A stretch of DNA of 64,000 nucleotides from Geobacteraceae bacterium (GCA_009773645.1 WSYB01000002.1:1-64000), one strand, 5' to 3'; positions 33,284 to 42,500 are shown, numbered from the stretch's first letter. The notes: generated from the sequence alone by a model not told the origin. Made by a program: numbers and translations.

Positions 33284-34113
33284 GGGTCGTTTTGTCTGAA
33301 ACAGGACCTGAGAACAGGAAAGGGAAAGCTGTCGGCTCGTATTTACGCGAGATTCGGGAGTCCCGCGGCCTTTCGCTTGAAGAGGCGGCGCGTGTAACGC
33401 GGATAGGCAAAAACTATCTGGCTGCCATCGAAGAGGAGTCCTTTGACAAACTCCCCAGTGTTGCCTACATTAAGGGGTTTCTGCGGGTATACGCCGGCTA
33501 TCTGGGGCTTTCAGGGGATGAAATTGTCGCCATGTATGAAGGGACCCTTCCATCGCGCTCTGCCCAACCACTGGAAGAGACACGGCAAGCCGGACTTCAA
33601 AAAAAAGAAAAGGCGCGTGGCCGGGGGCGGTGGTCTATCCCCTTGTTGTTGCTGGTTAGCGTAGTAGCCGTTGCGTATATTGTTGAAGAAAAAGGGGATA
33701 AAACGGTGAGGGTGGAGTCGCCTCCCCTCCCTTCGCCGGCGAAGGTCTTGCCGGCGCCGGTTCAACCGGTCCGCACATCGGCAACGCAGACCGAGGACCG
33801 GACTGCGTCTGTAAAAGAACCGGAGACGAAAAGTGAGCCTGTAAAGGAAAGCGCCGACCTGCAAACCAAGGGGATCATCCTCCGCCTCAAGGTTAATCAG
33901 GACAGCCGGCTGAACATCACTATAGACGATACCATTTCGCAGCAGTACGATCTCAAGGCTGGAGACCTGATTGAGTGGAAAGGGGATCAAGTTTTTACCC
34001 TTGATCTGGGAAATGCCGGAGGGATTGAGGCTGAATTTAACGGAAAGCCGCTGAAGCCCTTTGGAGAGCCGGGCAAACCCGCCCATATCGTGCTAAAGGC
34101 TGAAGGGACTTAA
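33280..34113 (+). CDS. RodZ-like helix-turn-helix membrane protein
   Basis: A 277-residue protein: N-terminal Cro/XRE-type domain (GSYLREIRESRGLSLEEAARVTRIGKNYLAAIE, residues about 18-80) without obvious DNA role, a basic stretch, one membrane helix (about 122-138: SIPLLLLVSVVAVAYIV), a Pro/Glu/Lys linker and a C-terminal beta domain of the DUF4115 type. This is the RodZ layout; RodZ ties MreB filaments to the membrane for rod shape. The GTG start overlaps the preceding TPR gene (GTGA). It ends before a heptamer hairpin array. Confidence 0.85.
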   Translation: MRVVLSETGPENRKGKAVGSYLREIRESRGLSLEEAARVTRIGKNYLAAIEEESFDKLPSVAYIKGFLRVYAGYLGLSGDEIVAMYEGTLPSRSAQPLEETRQAGLQKKEKARGRGRWSIPLLLLVSVVAVAYIVEEKGDKTVRVESPPLPSPAKVLPAPVQPVRTSATQTEDRTASVKEPETKSEPVKESADLQTKGIILRLKVNQDSRLNITIDDTISQQYDLKAGDLIEWKGDQVFTLDLGNAGGIEAEFNGKPLKPFGEPGKPAHIVLKAEGT

Positions 34114-34117
34114 AAAC

Positions 34118-34194
34118 GGTTCTACGTTCAAGGTTCTATGTTCCAGGTCGATAAACATAACATCGAACATAGAACTTAGAACATAGAACAGTTT
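34118..34194. repeat. Heptamer inverted array after the RodZ-like gene
   Basis: Eleven in-phase heptamers: GGTTCTA, CGTTCAA, GGTTCTA, TGTTCCA on the left; ACATCGA, ACATAGA, ACTTAGA, ACATAGA on the right. The arms pair (TTCTA with TAGAA). A T-run follows, so it may terminate transcription. Confidence 0.85.
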
Positions 34195-34216
34195 TTATAA
34201 ATAAGGAGACCGTTTC

Positions 34217-34957
34217 ATGCAACTGGCGGCACGCTGTCGAAAATGCGGAAGGGTGATGAAGAGCGAGAGGGTGGACAACTACCGGGTCAAAATGACCTGC
34301 AGCTGCGGCTTTTCCGACTTTCGCACGATTACGGAGAAGGTAAAGACCGTAAACCCTTTTTACCATAAAGCCAGCTTTACTCCCTTCCTGGAAAGCGAAA
34401 GGGGAAAGATGGTCCTGACCATGCAGAAGGCAAACCGGGAGCATCTGGAAATTATATCCCTGGAAGAGATAAGCATGCTGGTTTCATCGGACTTTGATCT
34501 GCCCCAGGTGTTGCGGCTGGTGACCGAGAAGATGGCTGGTCAGTTGAAGGTCAGTGTCTGCAGCATCTATCTGATGGAAGGGGAGGAACTGGTTCTTGCC
34601 GCCACGTATGGTTTTGACGCCGCATTCGTGGGCAAGATAAGGATCAGGGTCGGCGAGGGGATCACCGGGACCGTGGCCAAGGACAAGCAGTATGTTTCCT
34701 TAAGCCGTGCATCCCAGGACCCGCGCTATAAACATTTCCCGGAATTACAGGAAGAAAAGTACAATTCCATGCTTTCTTTTCCCGTCGCCGACAAAAAAGA
34801 CGTGTATGGCGTTATCAATCTTAATTCCACCTCCATGAAAACCTTTTCCGACGATGAAATATATTTCGTTTCCATTATTGCCAACCTGATTCTAACGGCT
34901 GTAAAGCTCAGGAAAAAGGTTGCTTCCGCTAAAAATGCGCCGACAGCCGCCACTTGA
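34217..34957 (+). CDS. GAF-domain protein with N-terminal zinc ribbon
   Basis: A 246-residue protein. The first 40 residues carry CRKCG and CSCG, a likely zinc ribbon. A GAF domain follows from about residue 90 to 230 (SSDFDLPQVLRLVTEKMAGQLKVSVCSIYLM ... RVGEGITGTVAKDKQYV ... SMLSFPVADKKDVYGVINL). There is no output domain, so it may sense a small ligand and act through a partner; the next genes are a single-domain receiver and UspA, all on the same strand. Start ATG 34217 with AGGAGA before it. Confidence 0.82.
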   Translation: MQLAARCRKCGRVMKSERVDNYRVKMTCSCGFSDFRTITEKVKTVNPFYHKASFTPFLESERGKMVLTMQKANREHLEIISLEEISMLVSSDFDLPQVLRLVTEKMAGQLKVSVCSIYLMEGEELVLAATYGFDAAFVGKIRIRVGEGITGTVAKDKQYVSLSRASQDPRYKHFPELQEEKYNSMLSFPVADKKDVYGVINLNSTSMKTFSDDEIYFVSIIANLILTAVKLRKKVASAKNAPTAAT

Positions 34958-35020
34958 CAGGGACTTTCTCCGTGATAGAATCAAAAGAAATTATACAACG
35001 GTAATACGTGGGAGCTTGCA

Positions 35021-35401
35021 TTGTCAAAACAGGCGAAAAGGATTCTGGTCGTCGATGATGAAGAAAACGCTCGAATTGGTCTCTCAAAACTCCTGTCGAA
35101 CGAAGGTTTTCTGGTCGAAAGCGTATCCAACGGGTTTGAGGCCTTGAACTACCTGCGTCAGCAGGAAGTCAACCTCATTGTCACGGACATAAATATGCCG
35201 GAAATGAACGGCATCACCTTTCTGAAGGAACTGAACAAGAGCTTTCCCAAGAGCAACGTCATTATGATCACGGCCTACGGCGGAGTCGAGTCTTACATCG
35301 AAGCCATGAACCTGGGCGCTTTCGAATATATAAACAAGCCGGTTAAAATCGAGGAGCTGAAATCCATCCTGAAGAAGATTTTCAAGGAAACGAGCCATTA
35401 G
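35021..35401 (+). CDS. Single-domain response regulator
   Basis: A 126-residue receiver domain with no output domain. Acid pocket DDEE (12-15), phospho-acceptor Asp56 (VTDINMPEMNG), Thr in MITAYG and Lys in INKPVK. It starts at a TTG with GGGAG upstream; no ATG fits the conserved first strand. It is close to NtrC-type receivers and probably passes phosphate to or from the kinases nearby (36032). Confidence 0.87.
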   Translation: MSKQAKRILVVDDEENARIGLSKLLSNEGFLVESVSNGFEALNYLRQQEVNLIVTDINMPEMNGITFLKELNKSFPKSNVIMITAYGGVESYIEAMNLGAFEYINKPVKIEELKSILKKIFKETSH

Positions 35402-35427
35402 AATTCAACACCACCGAGGGGGTATTT

Positions 35428-35871
35428 ATGAAACAGTTCGACAAGATTCTCTTTGCCACCGATTTCTCTGAGAATTCGGAGCTTGCCTTTGACCATGCAT
35501 ATACTTTGGCGAGAAAATTCAATGCCCGCTTGATCATAATCCATGTGATCAATGAACCGGTTGACCTGCGCGGTTTTTACGTCCCCCATATTTCTTTTGA
35601 GAAGCTGGAGAAGGAGATCGAGGAAGGGGCGGAAAAGATGATGGAGAAGTTCTGCCGCACAAAAATAAAAGATTATACCAATTATGAAACGGTTATCGTG
35701 GCAGGAATCCCCTACGAAGAGATACTCAAGAAGGCCGAAGAGGAGAAGGTCTCTCTGATTGTCCTGGGGACGCAGGGACGCAGCGGGATCGATCATTTCC
35801 TGTTCGGCAGCACCGCGGAAAGAGTGGTAAGAAAGTCAATCTGTCCTGTCATGACGGTCCGTCTTTCCTGA
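35428..35871 (+). CDS. Universal stress protein (UspA family)
   Basis: A 147-residue UspA-fold protein, starting MKQFDKILFATDFSENSELAF. The ATP-binding loop GTQGRSGIDHFLFGS near the C-terminus (G-x2-G-x9-G-S) is present, so it is of the nucleotide-binding type. VIVAGIPYEEIL is typical. Cytoplasmic stress factor. It follows the receiver gene by 26 bp and may share its transcript; GAGGGGG stands before the start. Confidence 0.9.
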   Translation: MKQFDKILFATDFSENSELAFDHAYTLARKFNARLIIIHVINEPVDLRGFYVPHISFEKLEKEIEEGAEKMMEKFCRTKIKDYTNYETVIVAGIPYEEILKKAEEEKVSLIVLGTQGRSGIDHFLFGSTAERVVRKSICPVMTVRLS

Positions 35872-36031
35872 CTCGGCTCCAAATCCTCTATTTATAAATC
35901 AATTCGGGGGCAGCTTGATTGCTGCCCCTTCTTCATGTCTTCCGAAAAGGATATAAACGGTATTTCTTTTTGGGAATATTATCAGGTATCATTCTGACGG
36001 AACTATAAAATCTCCTACCACGGGCTGGCAT

Positions 36032-37219
36032 ATGGTAAAAATATCGAAAAAAAATAATCACAAAGTGCTGATCATCGATGACGAAAAGATCATTCTCGAT
36101 CTCACGTCCATTATCCTTAAAAACCGTGGCTATAACGTGTTTACAGCTGCGGACGCGCATACCGGCATTGAGATCATTGAAACCGAAAGGCCGGAACTGG
36201 TTCTCCTTGATTATATGATGCCGGGCATGGATGGTCTTACTGCGTTAAAGGAGATCAGGGGCAATTTTCCGGATACCTACGTAATCATGTTTACCGGCAA
36301 GGGGAGCGAAGAGATAGCGGTAGAGCTCATGAAGGCCGGCGCCTACGACTATATCCTGAAGCCCTTCAATAACCAGGACCTGGCCGACAGAATAGAGAAC
36401 GTCCTGAGAATCAGGGAGATGGAAATCAGTAACCGCGAACTTCTCAAGGAGCGGGAGAGGCTTTTAAATGAGATTGAAGCCTGGAACCGTGAACTTGAGG
36501 CAAGGGTTCAGGAGAAAACCGCCGCTTTGAGGAAAGCCCAGGCTGAAAATGTGCAGACGGAAAAGCTGGCGACATTGGGCTATCTTTCGGCCGGTATGGC
36601 CCATGAGATAAGAAATCCCCTGAATTCAATCAACCTCTTTGTCCAACTCATAAAAAACGATCTGGTAGAGCCGGAGAAGCTGGAGTATATAGATAAAATT
36701 CTCAAGGAAGTGGACCGGATCGACGGTATTCTTCGTAAACTGCTGGATGCTTCAAAGAGACCCCGGTTTGAGATAAAAGAGGTGTTGATCGATAAAATAA
36801 TCGACACTGCACTGGAACTCTTCAGCCCTCAGATAGAGCTCCATAAGATTGATGTGGAGCGTGATTATCGCAGCATTCCTCCTGCCATTCAGGCGGATCC
36901 TGCGGAGATCGAGCAGATTTTCACCAATCTGTTCTTGAATTCCATTCATGAAATGCCGAACAGGGGAACCTTGACGGTGCAACTGGAACACGACGGGCGG
37001 GATATTTGGGTCAGGGTCTCCGATACGGGGAAAGGAATCCCCAAAGAGAATATCCCGAAGATATTTGACCCTTTTTTTACCACAAAAAGCAGAGGAACCG
37101 GCCTTGGTCTCTCCGTGGTCCTTCGCATAGTCAAAACCTATAAGGGGAAGATCGAGGTGGAAAAAAGCGATGAAAAGGGGACCACTTTTTGTGTAAAGCT
37201 CCCAATGGCTGCTTCTTAG
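36032..37219 (+). CDS. Receiver-histidine kinase hybrid
   Basis: A 395-residue soluble protein: N-terminal receiver (Asp60 in VLLDYMMPGMDG), a coiled-coil linker (about 128-175, RELLKERERLLNEIEAWNRELEARVQ), HisKA with His191 (AGMAHEIRNPLNSI) and an ATPase domain (NLFLNSIHEM, DTGKGIP, GTGLGLS). A receiver in front of the kinase core means its activity is set by another kinase, and it would pass phosphate to a regulator such as those at 35021 or 37302. No membrane segment. Confidence 0.9.
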   Translation: MVKISKKNNHKVLIIDDEKIILDLTSIILKNRGYNVFTAADAHTGIEIIETERPELVLLDYMMPGMDGLTALKEIRGNFPDTYVIMFTGKGSEEIAVELMKAGAYDYILKPFNNQDLADRIENVLRIREMEISNRELLKERERLLNEIEAWNRELEARVQEKTAALRKAQAENVQTEKLATLGYLSAGMAHEIRNPLNSINLFVQLIKNDLVEPEKLEYIDKILKEVDRIDGILRKLLDASKRPRFEIKEVLIDKIIDTALELFSPQIELHKIDVERDYRSIPPAIQADPAEIEQIFTNLFLNSIHEMPNRGTLTVQLEHDGRDIWVRVSDTGKGIPKENIPKIFDPFFTTKSRGTGLGLSVVLRIVKTYKGKIEVEKSDEKGTTFCVKLPMAAS

Positions 37220-37301
37220 CCGTTTGCGGCCTCTTTCTCCTTTTCTTTTACCGCCCGTTTTTGTATGATGGCTCCACTCCGGGATCACTGTTGGGATTTT
37301 A

Positions 37302-37706
37302 ATGGAAACCGACCAAGGAAAAATCCTGCTGATAGATGACGACCCTTTCTTTTTAAAGGTTTTGTCGGATGTCTTTCTGGAAAACGGCTTTGCCGTCCTT
37401 ACAGCCGCTGACGGGATTGAGGGGGTGAAGGCCTATCTTGACAACTGCCCCGATGTGGTAATGACCGACCTGGTTATGCCGAGGATGGGAGGAGTAAGCA
37501 CCTGTCTGGAAATATCCCGTCTTTCCGGTGGGAAAGAGCCCGTCATCATCCTTCTTACTTCCATGTTCCAGGGAGCTCCCCATGAGCATCCGGTCCCGGA
37601 AATGGGCGCCAGATTTCACATCCCTAAATCTACCAGGCCGGTGGATATAGTAATTATTGTTGAGCAACTTCTCGAACGTAAAAAAAACCGGCGTATTGCG
37701 GTATGA
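37302..37706 (+). CDS. Single-domain response regulator
   Basis: A 134-residue receiver with acid pocket DDD (12-14) and Asp56 (VMTDLVMPRMGG). The Thr/Ser position is LLTSMF and the Lys lies in IPKSTRP. No output domain. It follows the receiver-kinase by 82 bp and ends 9 bp before the FAD dehydrogenase gene. Possibly the partner of the kinase at 36032. Confidence 0.85.
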   Translation: METDQGKILLIDDDPFFLKVLSDVFLENGFAVLTAADGIEGVKAYLDNCPDVVMTDLVMPRMGGVSTCLEISRLSGGKEPVIILLTSMFQGAPHEHPVPEMGARFHIPKSTRPVDIVIIVEQLLERKKNRRIAV

Positions 37707-37715
37707 CGACTTCCC

Positions 37716-39311
37716 ATGCCAATCTTGCTGCGTAATCTTGCATTAAATCCGGGGGAAAGTGAAGGGCTCCTGCTGGAGCAACTCCTCGCCAGGTTTTCTC
37801 TGGGACGCGACGAAGTATCCAGCTGGCGAATTGTGCGGAAGGGAATAGACGCTCGCAAGAAACCGCGGATAAAATTTGTCTATACCATTGAGTTTACGCT
37901 TGCCGATGAAGCGGGGTTCGGGCAAAGATATGGCGGTGACGCCGATCTTGAAATCGTCACGGAGATGGCGGAACCGATCTTCATAAAGCTTGACAGTGCA
38001 AAGCGGATAATCGTTGCCGGCTCGGGACCGGCAGGGTTGTTTGCGGCCCTGAGGCTTTCGGAATACGGTTTGACCCCTGCCATACTTGAGCGGGGGAGAC
38101 CGATGGCGGAACGGGTCAGGGATGTCCAGTCGTTCTGGAGCACTGGGGCGCTTGATGTGGAAAGCAACGTCCAGTTCGGGGAAGGGGGGGCGGGGACCTT
38201 TTCAGACGGCAAGCTGACCACCCGCGTAAGGGACCGCAACATCGGCTACGTGCTGACTAAACTGGTCCAGTTTGGCGCGCCGCAGGAAATACTCTCCCTT
38301 GCCAAACCCCATATCGGAACCGACCGGCTGCGCGAAGTGGTGACCAATATCCGGCTGCACCTTGAATCTGCAGATATCCCCATCCGTTTTCGGGAAAAAC
38401 TGAGCGATATTGTCGCGAACGGCGGCCACGTCAGGGGGGTGGTGGTAAACGGCCGGTTTGAGTACCCCTGTGACATTCTGGTAGTGGCGCCGGGGCACAG
38501 TGCTCGCGATACCTACCGGATGCTCCATGACCGCGGGGTTGTCCTTGAACAGAAGCCGTTCAGCATCGGAGTCCGCGTGGAACATCCACAGGAAGTGATC
38601 AACCGCATCCAGTACGGACACCCTTCTCAACCGACTCTTCCTCCGGCGGAATATGCACTGGCCTACAACAATGCCCGGACCGGCCGTTCTGCCTACTCCT
38701 TCTGCATGTGTCCGGGGGGGGTGGTGGTGGCGGGAGCGTCGGAAGAGGGGGGGGTGGTAACCAACGGTATGAGCAACCATTTGCGTAACTCCCCCTACGC
38801 CAACAGCGCGTTGGTGGTCGGTGTGGGACGAGGCGATTTCGCCGGAGAGTCTCCTCTGGCGGGGATTGAGTTCCAGCGGCTCTGGGAAAGGAAGGCATTT
38901 GAGACGGGGGGAAAGAATTATCGTGCCCCGGCGCAGAACCTTCTGGCCTTTCTCGGTGAGAAAGGCGTAAAGCGCGTGTCGTCTACCTATCGGCCGGGGG
39001 TGCAGGAAGCCGACCTCTCCCAGGCGCTCCCCGGCTTCGTAACAGAAACCCTGCGGGAAGGGATTCGTTTCTTTGATCGTAAAATGCGCGGCTTTGTCAC
39101 CGCAGAGGCGACCTTGACGGGAGTGGAAACCAGGACCTCTGCGCCGGTGCGCATAGTCAGAGGCGATGACTTCCAATCCGTGAGCCTGCAAGGGCTTTAC
39201 CCGGCCGGTGAAGGGGCCGGCTACGCGGGGGGGATCATGAGCGCCGCCCTCGACGGCATCCGGGTAGCGGACGCCATCGCTGAGAAGTTACAGGCTAAAA
39301 GAAATCATTAA
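37716..39311 (+). CDS. FAD-dependent dehydrogenase (COG2509-like)
   Basis: A 531-residue flavoprotein of the NAD(P)/FAD-dependent oxidoreductase group that I recall as COG2509, function unassigned. An N-terminal ferredoxin-like domain (about 1-90) is followed by the dinucleotide site IIVAGSGPAGLFAALRL (GxGxxG at 102-107) and LERGRPMAERVRD. NVQFGEGGAGTFSDGKLTTR and YPAGEGAGYAGGIMSAALDG are family hallmarks. Cytoplasmic. The start ATG 37716 is 9 bp after the receiver gene. Confidence 0.87.
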   Translation: MPILLRNLALNPGESEGLLLEQLLARFSLGRDEVSSWRIVRKGIDARKKPRIKFVYTIEFTLADEAGFGQRYGGDADLEIVTEMAEPIFIKLDSAKRIIVAGSGPAGLFAALRLSEYGLTPAILERGRPMAERVRDVQSFWSTGALDVESNVQFGEGGAGTFSDGKLTTRVRDRNIGYVLTKLVQFGAPQEILSLAKPHIGTDRLREVVTNIRLHLESADIPIRFREKLSDIVANGGHVRGVVVNGRFEYPCDILVVAPGHSARDTYRMLHDRGVVLEQKPFSIGVRVEHPQEVINRIQYGHPSQPTLPPAEYALAYNNARTGRSAYSFCMCPGGVVVAGASEEGGVVTNGMSNHLRNSPYANSALVVGVGRGDFAGESPLAGIEFQRLWERKAFETGGKNYRAPAQNLLAFLGEKGVKRVSSTYRPGVQEADLSQALPGFVTETLREGIRFFDRKMRGFVTAEATLTGVETRTSAPVRIVRGDDFQSVSLQGLYPAGEGAGYAGGIMSAALDGIRVADAIAEKLQAKRNH

Positions 39312-39321
39312 GGAGCGGAAT

Positions 39322-40425
39322 GTGGGCAAGATATTCATCAGCGAGATAAAGGACAGGGCCCAGGTGGACTCGGTCTTTCTGGTAAAGGAAAAGATTACGG
39401 CCATGGCCAAAAACGGGAAACCCTATCTGACACTCCGCCTCATGGACAATAGCGGTGAGCTGGAGGCGAAGGTGTGGGACAACGTGGACCTCCTTTCCGC
39501 GACCTTTGACAAGGATGATTTTATCGCCGTACGTTCCAAGGCTACCGTCTATCTGGGCAAGATGCAACTGGTGGTTGCCGAGCTCAAAAGGGTGCCGGAG
39601 GAAGAAGTGGTGTTGGCCGATTTCCTTCCCGAGACGGAACGTAACATCCAGGAAATGGTTGCAGAACTTTCCAACCTCCTCGCAACCATTGGCGATGAAA
39701 GCTTAAGAAGCCTTTTGAAGGCTTTTTTCGATGACCCTCTATTCACGGCTCTTTATCGCACTGCACCGGCAGCCAAGGGGATGCACCATGTCTATCTGGG
39801 CGGTCTTCTGGAGCATTCCCTTGCTGTGGCTAAGCTTGTGGACCGGATCGTGCCGCTCTACAGCGGGATTAACCGTGACCTGCTAATCGCAGGAGCCCTT
39901 TTGCACGACGTGGGCAAGGTACGGGAGATGGCGTATTTCCGTTCCTTTGATTATACCGACGAGGGAAAGCTGCTGGGGCACATCACCATCGGAGTGGAGA
40001 TGGTGCATGAGAAGATTGCCGCGATCCCCGGATTCCCGCCGGAACTGGCCATGCTGCTGAAACACATGCTCCTTTCCCATCACGGCCAGTACGAGTTCGG
40101 CTCTCCCAAACGTCCCAAGACCCTGGAGGCGACCATCCTGAATTACCTGGACGACCTCGACTCAAAGATCAACGGTATCAGGACCCATATCATGAAGGAG
40201 CCGGAAAATCAGTCCGGTTGGACTTCATATCACCGGCTTTATGATCGTTATTTCTATAAAGATAATCTCCTTGAGGAAGGAGATGGGCCGGTGCCTTTTC
40301 AGGAAGCGATGTCCGAGCAACAGGGGGCTGCGGAAGCCCCGCAAAAAACGAATGGAGGGGAGCGCAAAGGGTTCCACAACAACCCGTTTGAAAAACTCAA
40401 GGGCGAAAATCTGGATCTGTTTTAG
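39322..40425 (+). CDS. OB-fold/HD-domain phosphohydrolase (YhaM-like nuclease)
   Basis: A 367-residue protein with an N-terminal OB-fold (about 10-90, LTLRLMDNSGELEAKVWDN) and an HD domain (His165 in GLLEHSLAV, His195-Asp196 in LLHDVGK, then HH in LSHHGQYEFGSPKRP). This matches YhaM-type 3'-5' exoribonucleases. The C-terminal 50 residues are a flexible tail (EQQGAAEAPQKTNGGERKG). GTG start with GGAGCGG before it, 10 bp after the FAD gene. Confidence 0.88.
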   Translation: MGKIFISEIKDRAQVDSVFLVKEKITAMAKNGKPYLTLRLMDNSGELEAKVWDNVDLLSATFDKDDFIAVRSKATVYLGKMQLVVAELKRVPEEEVVLADFLPETERNIQEMVAELSNLLATIGDESLRSLLKAFFDDPLFTALYRTAPAAKGMHHVYLGGLLEHSLAVAKLVDRIVPLYSGINRDLLIAGALLHDVGKVREMAYFRSFDYTDEGKLLGHITIGVEMVHEKIAAIPGFPPELAMLLKHMLLSHHGQYEFGSPKRPKTLEATILNYLDDLDSKINGIRTHIMKEPENQSGWTSYHRLYDRYFYKDNLLEEGDGPVPFQEAMSEQQGAAEAPQKTNGGERKGFHNNPFEKLKGENLDLF

Positions 40426-40430
40426 ATGCG

Positions 40431-40480
40431 TGTAGGGGCGCATGGCATGCGCCCTGATGGGCGCGCCGTTCGCCCCAACA
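40431..40480. repeat. GC-rich inverted repeat
   Basis: TGTAGGGGCG (40431-40440) matches CGCCCCAACA (40471-40480), with inner GCATGCGCCC/GGGCGCG pairing. A dispersed GTAGGGGCGCATGGCATGCG-type repeat; it fills most of the gap to the next gene. Confidence 0.7.
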
Positions 40481-40503
40481 AATTGCATATACATGGGGAG
40501 CCT

Positions 40504-41142
40504 ATGATATTTGAGACACTCGTAGTGGGAAACCTGGGGAGTAACTGTTTCATTTTGGGCTGTGAGGAGACGAAAGAAGGGGTTATCGTGGACCCGGGGG
40601 CGGAGGCCGACAGGATTCTCGCCGTTGCGGCTCGGCTGGGGGTGACGGTCAGGTATGTTGTCAACACCCACGGCCATTTTGACCATGTGGGGGGGAATAG
40701 TAGGGTGCTCGATGTGACGGGCGCAGAGCTCCTCATCCACGGGGGGGATGTCCACTTCCTCGCCCGTGCAGCTGAAGTGGCGGTTGCGTACGGTCTGACG
40801 GCCGATAATTCTCCTCCTCCCGCCAGGCTTCTGGAAGACGGCATGTCCATCACGTTTGGCCGGCACGAAATAAAGGTGCTTCATACGCCGGGGCATACCC
40901 CGGGGGGGTGCTGCCTTTACCTTGCCGGCGAAGGGATGGTCATAACCGGAGACACGCTGTTCGCCGAATCGGTCGGCAGGACCGATTTTCCCGGCAGCTC
41001 GCACCAGGCCTTGATGGAGGGGATTCGCACAAAGCTTCTGACCCTTCCCGACGCCACAATCGCGTACCCCGGTCATGGCCCGGCAACCACCATAGGGCAT
41101 GAACGGCTGCACAACCCCTATATAACCGGCGTTGAGGATTAA
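40504..41142 (+). CDS. MBL-fold metallo-hydrolase (glyoxalase II-like)
   Basis: A 212-residue metallo-beta-lactamase-fold hydrolase. Metal sites: HGHFDH (56-61), HTPGHTPGG near 135-143, GDTLF and a final PGHGP. The close spacing resembles the short hydroxyacylglutathione-hydrolase-like group; the substrate is unknown. ATG 40504 has GGGGAG before it; upstream in-frame codons fall within a repeat. It stands between the HD gene and coaBC. Confidence 0.88.
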   Translation: MIFETLVVGNLGSNCFILGCEETKEGVIVDPGAEADRILAVAARLGVTVRYVVNTHGHFDHVGGNSRVLDVTGAELLIHGGDVHFLARAAEVAVAYGLTADNSPPPARLLEDGMSITFGRHEIKVLHTPGHTPGGCCLYLAGEGMVITGDTLFAESVGRTDFPGSSHQALMEGIRTKLLTLPDATIAYPGHGPATTIGHERLHNPYITGVED

Positions 41143-41206
41143 CAGGCGTAGCGTTTGTTTCTTGCTTATGACAGTTTCAATTCTGGGTCCGTTTCAGGGA
41201 GGCGTT

Positions 41207-42418
41207 ATGCTGAAAGGTAAAGAGATCATACTCGGCGTCACCGGCGGGATCGCCGCCTACAAGGCGGTGGAGCTTTTGCGCCTTCTCACCAAGGCAGGGG
41301 CCAATGTCCACGTCATCATGACCGACTCGGCCACGGAGTTCGTGACGCCGCTTACCTTCCAGACCCTCTCCATGAATCCGGTCTCTACCTCCCTCTTCAA
41401 CCTCATCTCGGAACGGGAGATAGGACACATCTCCCTGGCCGACCGGGCCGACCTCTTTATCATCACTCCGGCCACGGCCAACATTGTCGGCAAACTTGCG
41501 GGTGGGATCGCCGACGACATGCTCACCACCACGGTCATGGCAACCAAGGCGCCGATCCTGGTCGCCCCGGCCATGAACGTCAATATGTATCAAAACCCCA
41601 TCTACAAGGCGAACGAAGAGAAACTGAAAAGCCATGGTTACTTGTTTGTAGAGCCGGCGAAGGGGATGCTCGCCTGCGGCTGGGAAGGGGAGGGGAAGCT
41701 GCAGGAGCCGCGGGTAATCTTTGAAGAGGCGCTAGCCGCCCTGTCTCCCAAGGACCTGACGGGGGAGAGGGTGCTGGTGACCGCCGGCCCGACCCGGGAA
41801 GAGCTCGACCCGATCCGTTTCATAAGCAATTATTCTTCCGGCAAGATGGGGTATGCCGTAGCCATTGCCGCCCGCCGCCGCGGCGCACAGGTCACTCTGG
41901 TGACCGGGCCTGCCTGCCTTGATGAGCCATGGGGAGTGGATACCGTCCAGGTCGTCAGTACGGAGAATATGCGCGAGGTGGTCATCAAGAAGGCGGCAGA
42001 GAGCACCATCGTCATCAAGTCGGCCGCCGTGGCGGATTACCGCCCCAAGTCCCGGACTGGTGAAAAAATCAAGAAGAACGCTGAGCCGCTGGTCCTGGAG
42101 CTGGTGAAAAACCCCGACATTCTCGGAGAACTGGGGAAAACAAAAGGGGATCGGCTCCTGGTGGGCTTTGCTGCCGAGACCGGCGACCTGCTGGCGAACG
42201 CCGCCAAAAAACTGATGGAGAAGAACCTGGACATGGTGGTGGCCAACGAAATCGGCCTCGAAGGGGCCGGTTTTAACGTGGACACCAATATCGTCAAGCT
42301 CCTTTTCCGCGACGGAAGAAAAGAAGACCTGCCGCTGATGGGGAAGATCGAATTGGCCGATGTTATCCTCGACCGGATTGTGGAGATACGGAAACAGGCG
42401 CGAGGTGCGAGGTGCTAG
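41207..42418 (+). CDS. coaBC: Phosphopantothenoylcysteine decarboxylase/synthetase CoaBC
   Basis: A 403-residue two-domain enzyme of coenzyme A synthesis. The N-terminal flavin domain (CoaC) has LGVTGGIAAYKAVELLR, the catalytic His/TPATAN segment (LFIITPATANIVGKLAGGIADDM) and PAMNVNMYQNP; the C-terminal domain (CoaB) begins ERVLVTAGPTREELDPIRFISNYSSGKMG and has KSAAVADYRP and LVGFAAET. ATG 41207 has AGGGAGG before it. The last codons (RGARC) and stop lie in a 105-bp heptamer array. Confidence 0.95.
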   Translation: MLKGKEIILGVTGGIAAYKAVELLRLLTKAGANVHVIMTDSATEFVTPLTFQTLSMNPVSTSLFNLISEREIGHISLADRADLFIITPATANIVGKLAGGIADDMLTTTVMATKAPILVAPAMNVNMYQNPIYKANEEKLKSHGYLFVEPAKGMLACGWEGEGKLQEPRVIFEEALAALSPKDLTGERVLVTAGPTREELDPIRFISNYSSGKMGYAVAIAARRRGAQVTLVTGPACLDEPWGVDTVQVVSTENMREVVIKKAAESTIVIKSAAVADYRPKSRTGEKIKKNAEPLVLELVKNPDILGELGKTKGDRLLVGFAAETGDLLANAAKKLMEKNLDMVVANEIGLEGAGFNVDTNIVKLLFRDGRKEDLPLMGKIELADVILDRIVEIRKQARGARC

Positions 42419-42500
42419 GCGCGAGGAAAAAGTTGAAAAGATAAAACCTCGAACCTCGATCTTTTGTCCTCGAACCTCGGTCCTAGAACCTCGAACCTTT
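42396..42500. repeat. Fifteen-unit heptamer inverted array, coaBC 3' end
   Basis: Fifteen consecutive 7-bp units in one phase: AGGCGCG, AGGTGCG, AGGTGCT, AGGCGCG, AGGAAAA, AGTTGAA, AAGATAA, then AACCTCG twice, ATCTTTT, GTCCTCG, AACCTCG, GTCCTAG, AACCTCG, AACCTTT. The arms pair (AGGT with ACCT). It starts within coaBC and reaches the stop of the convergent gene. Confidence 0.92.
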
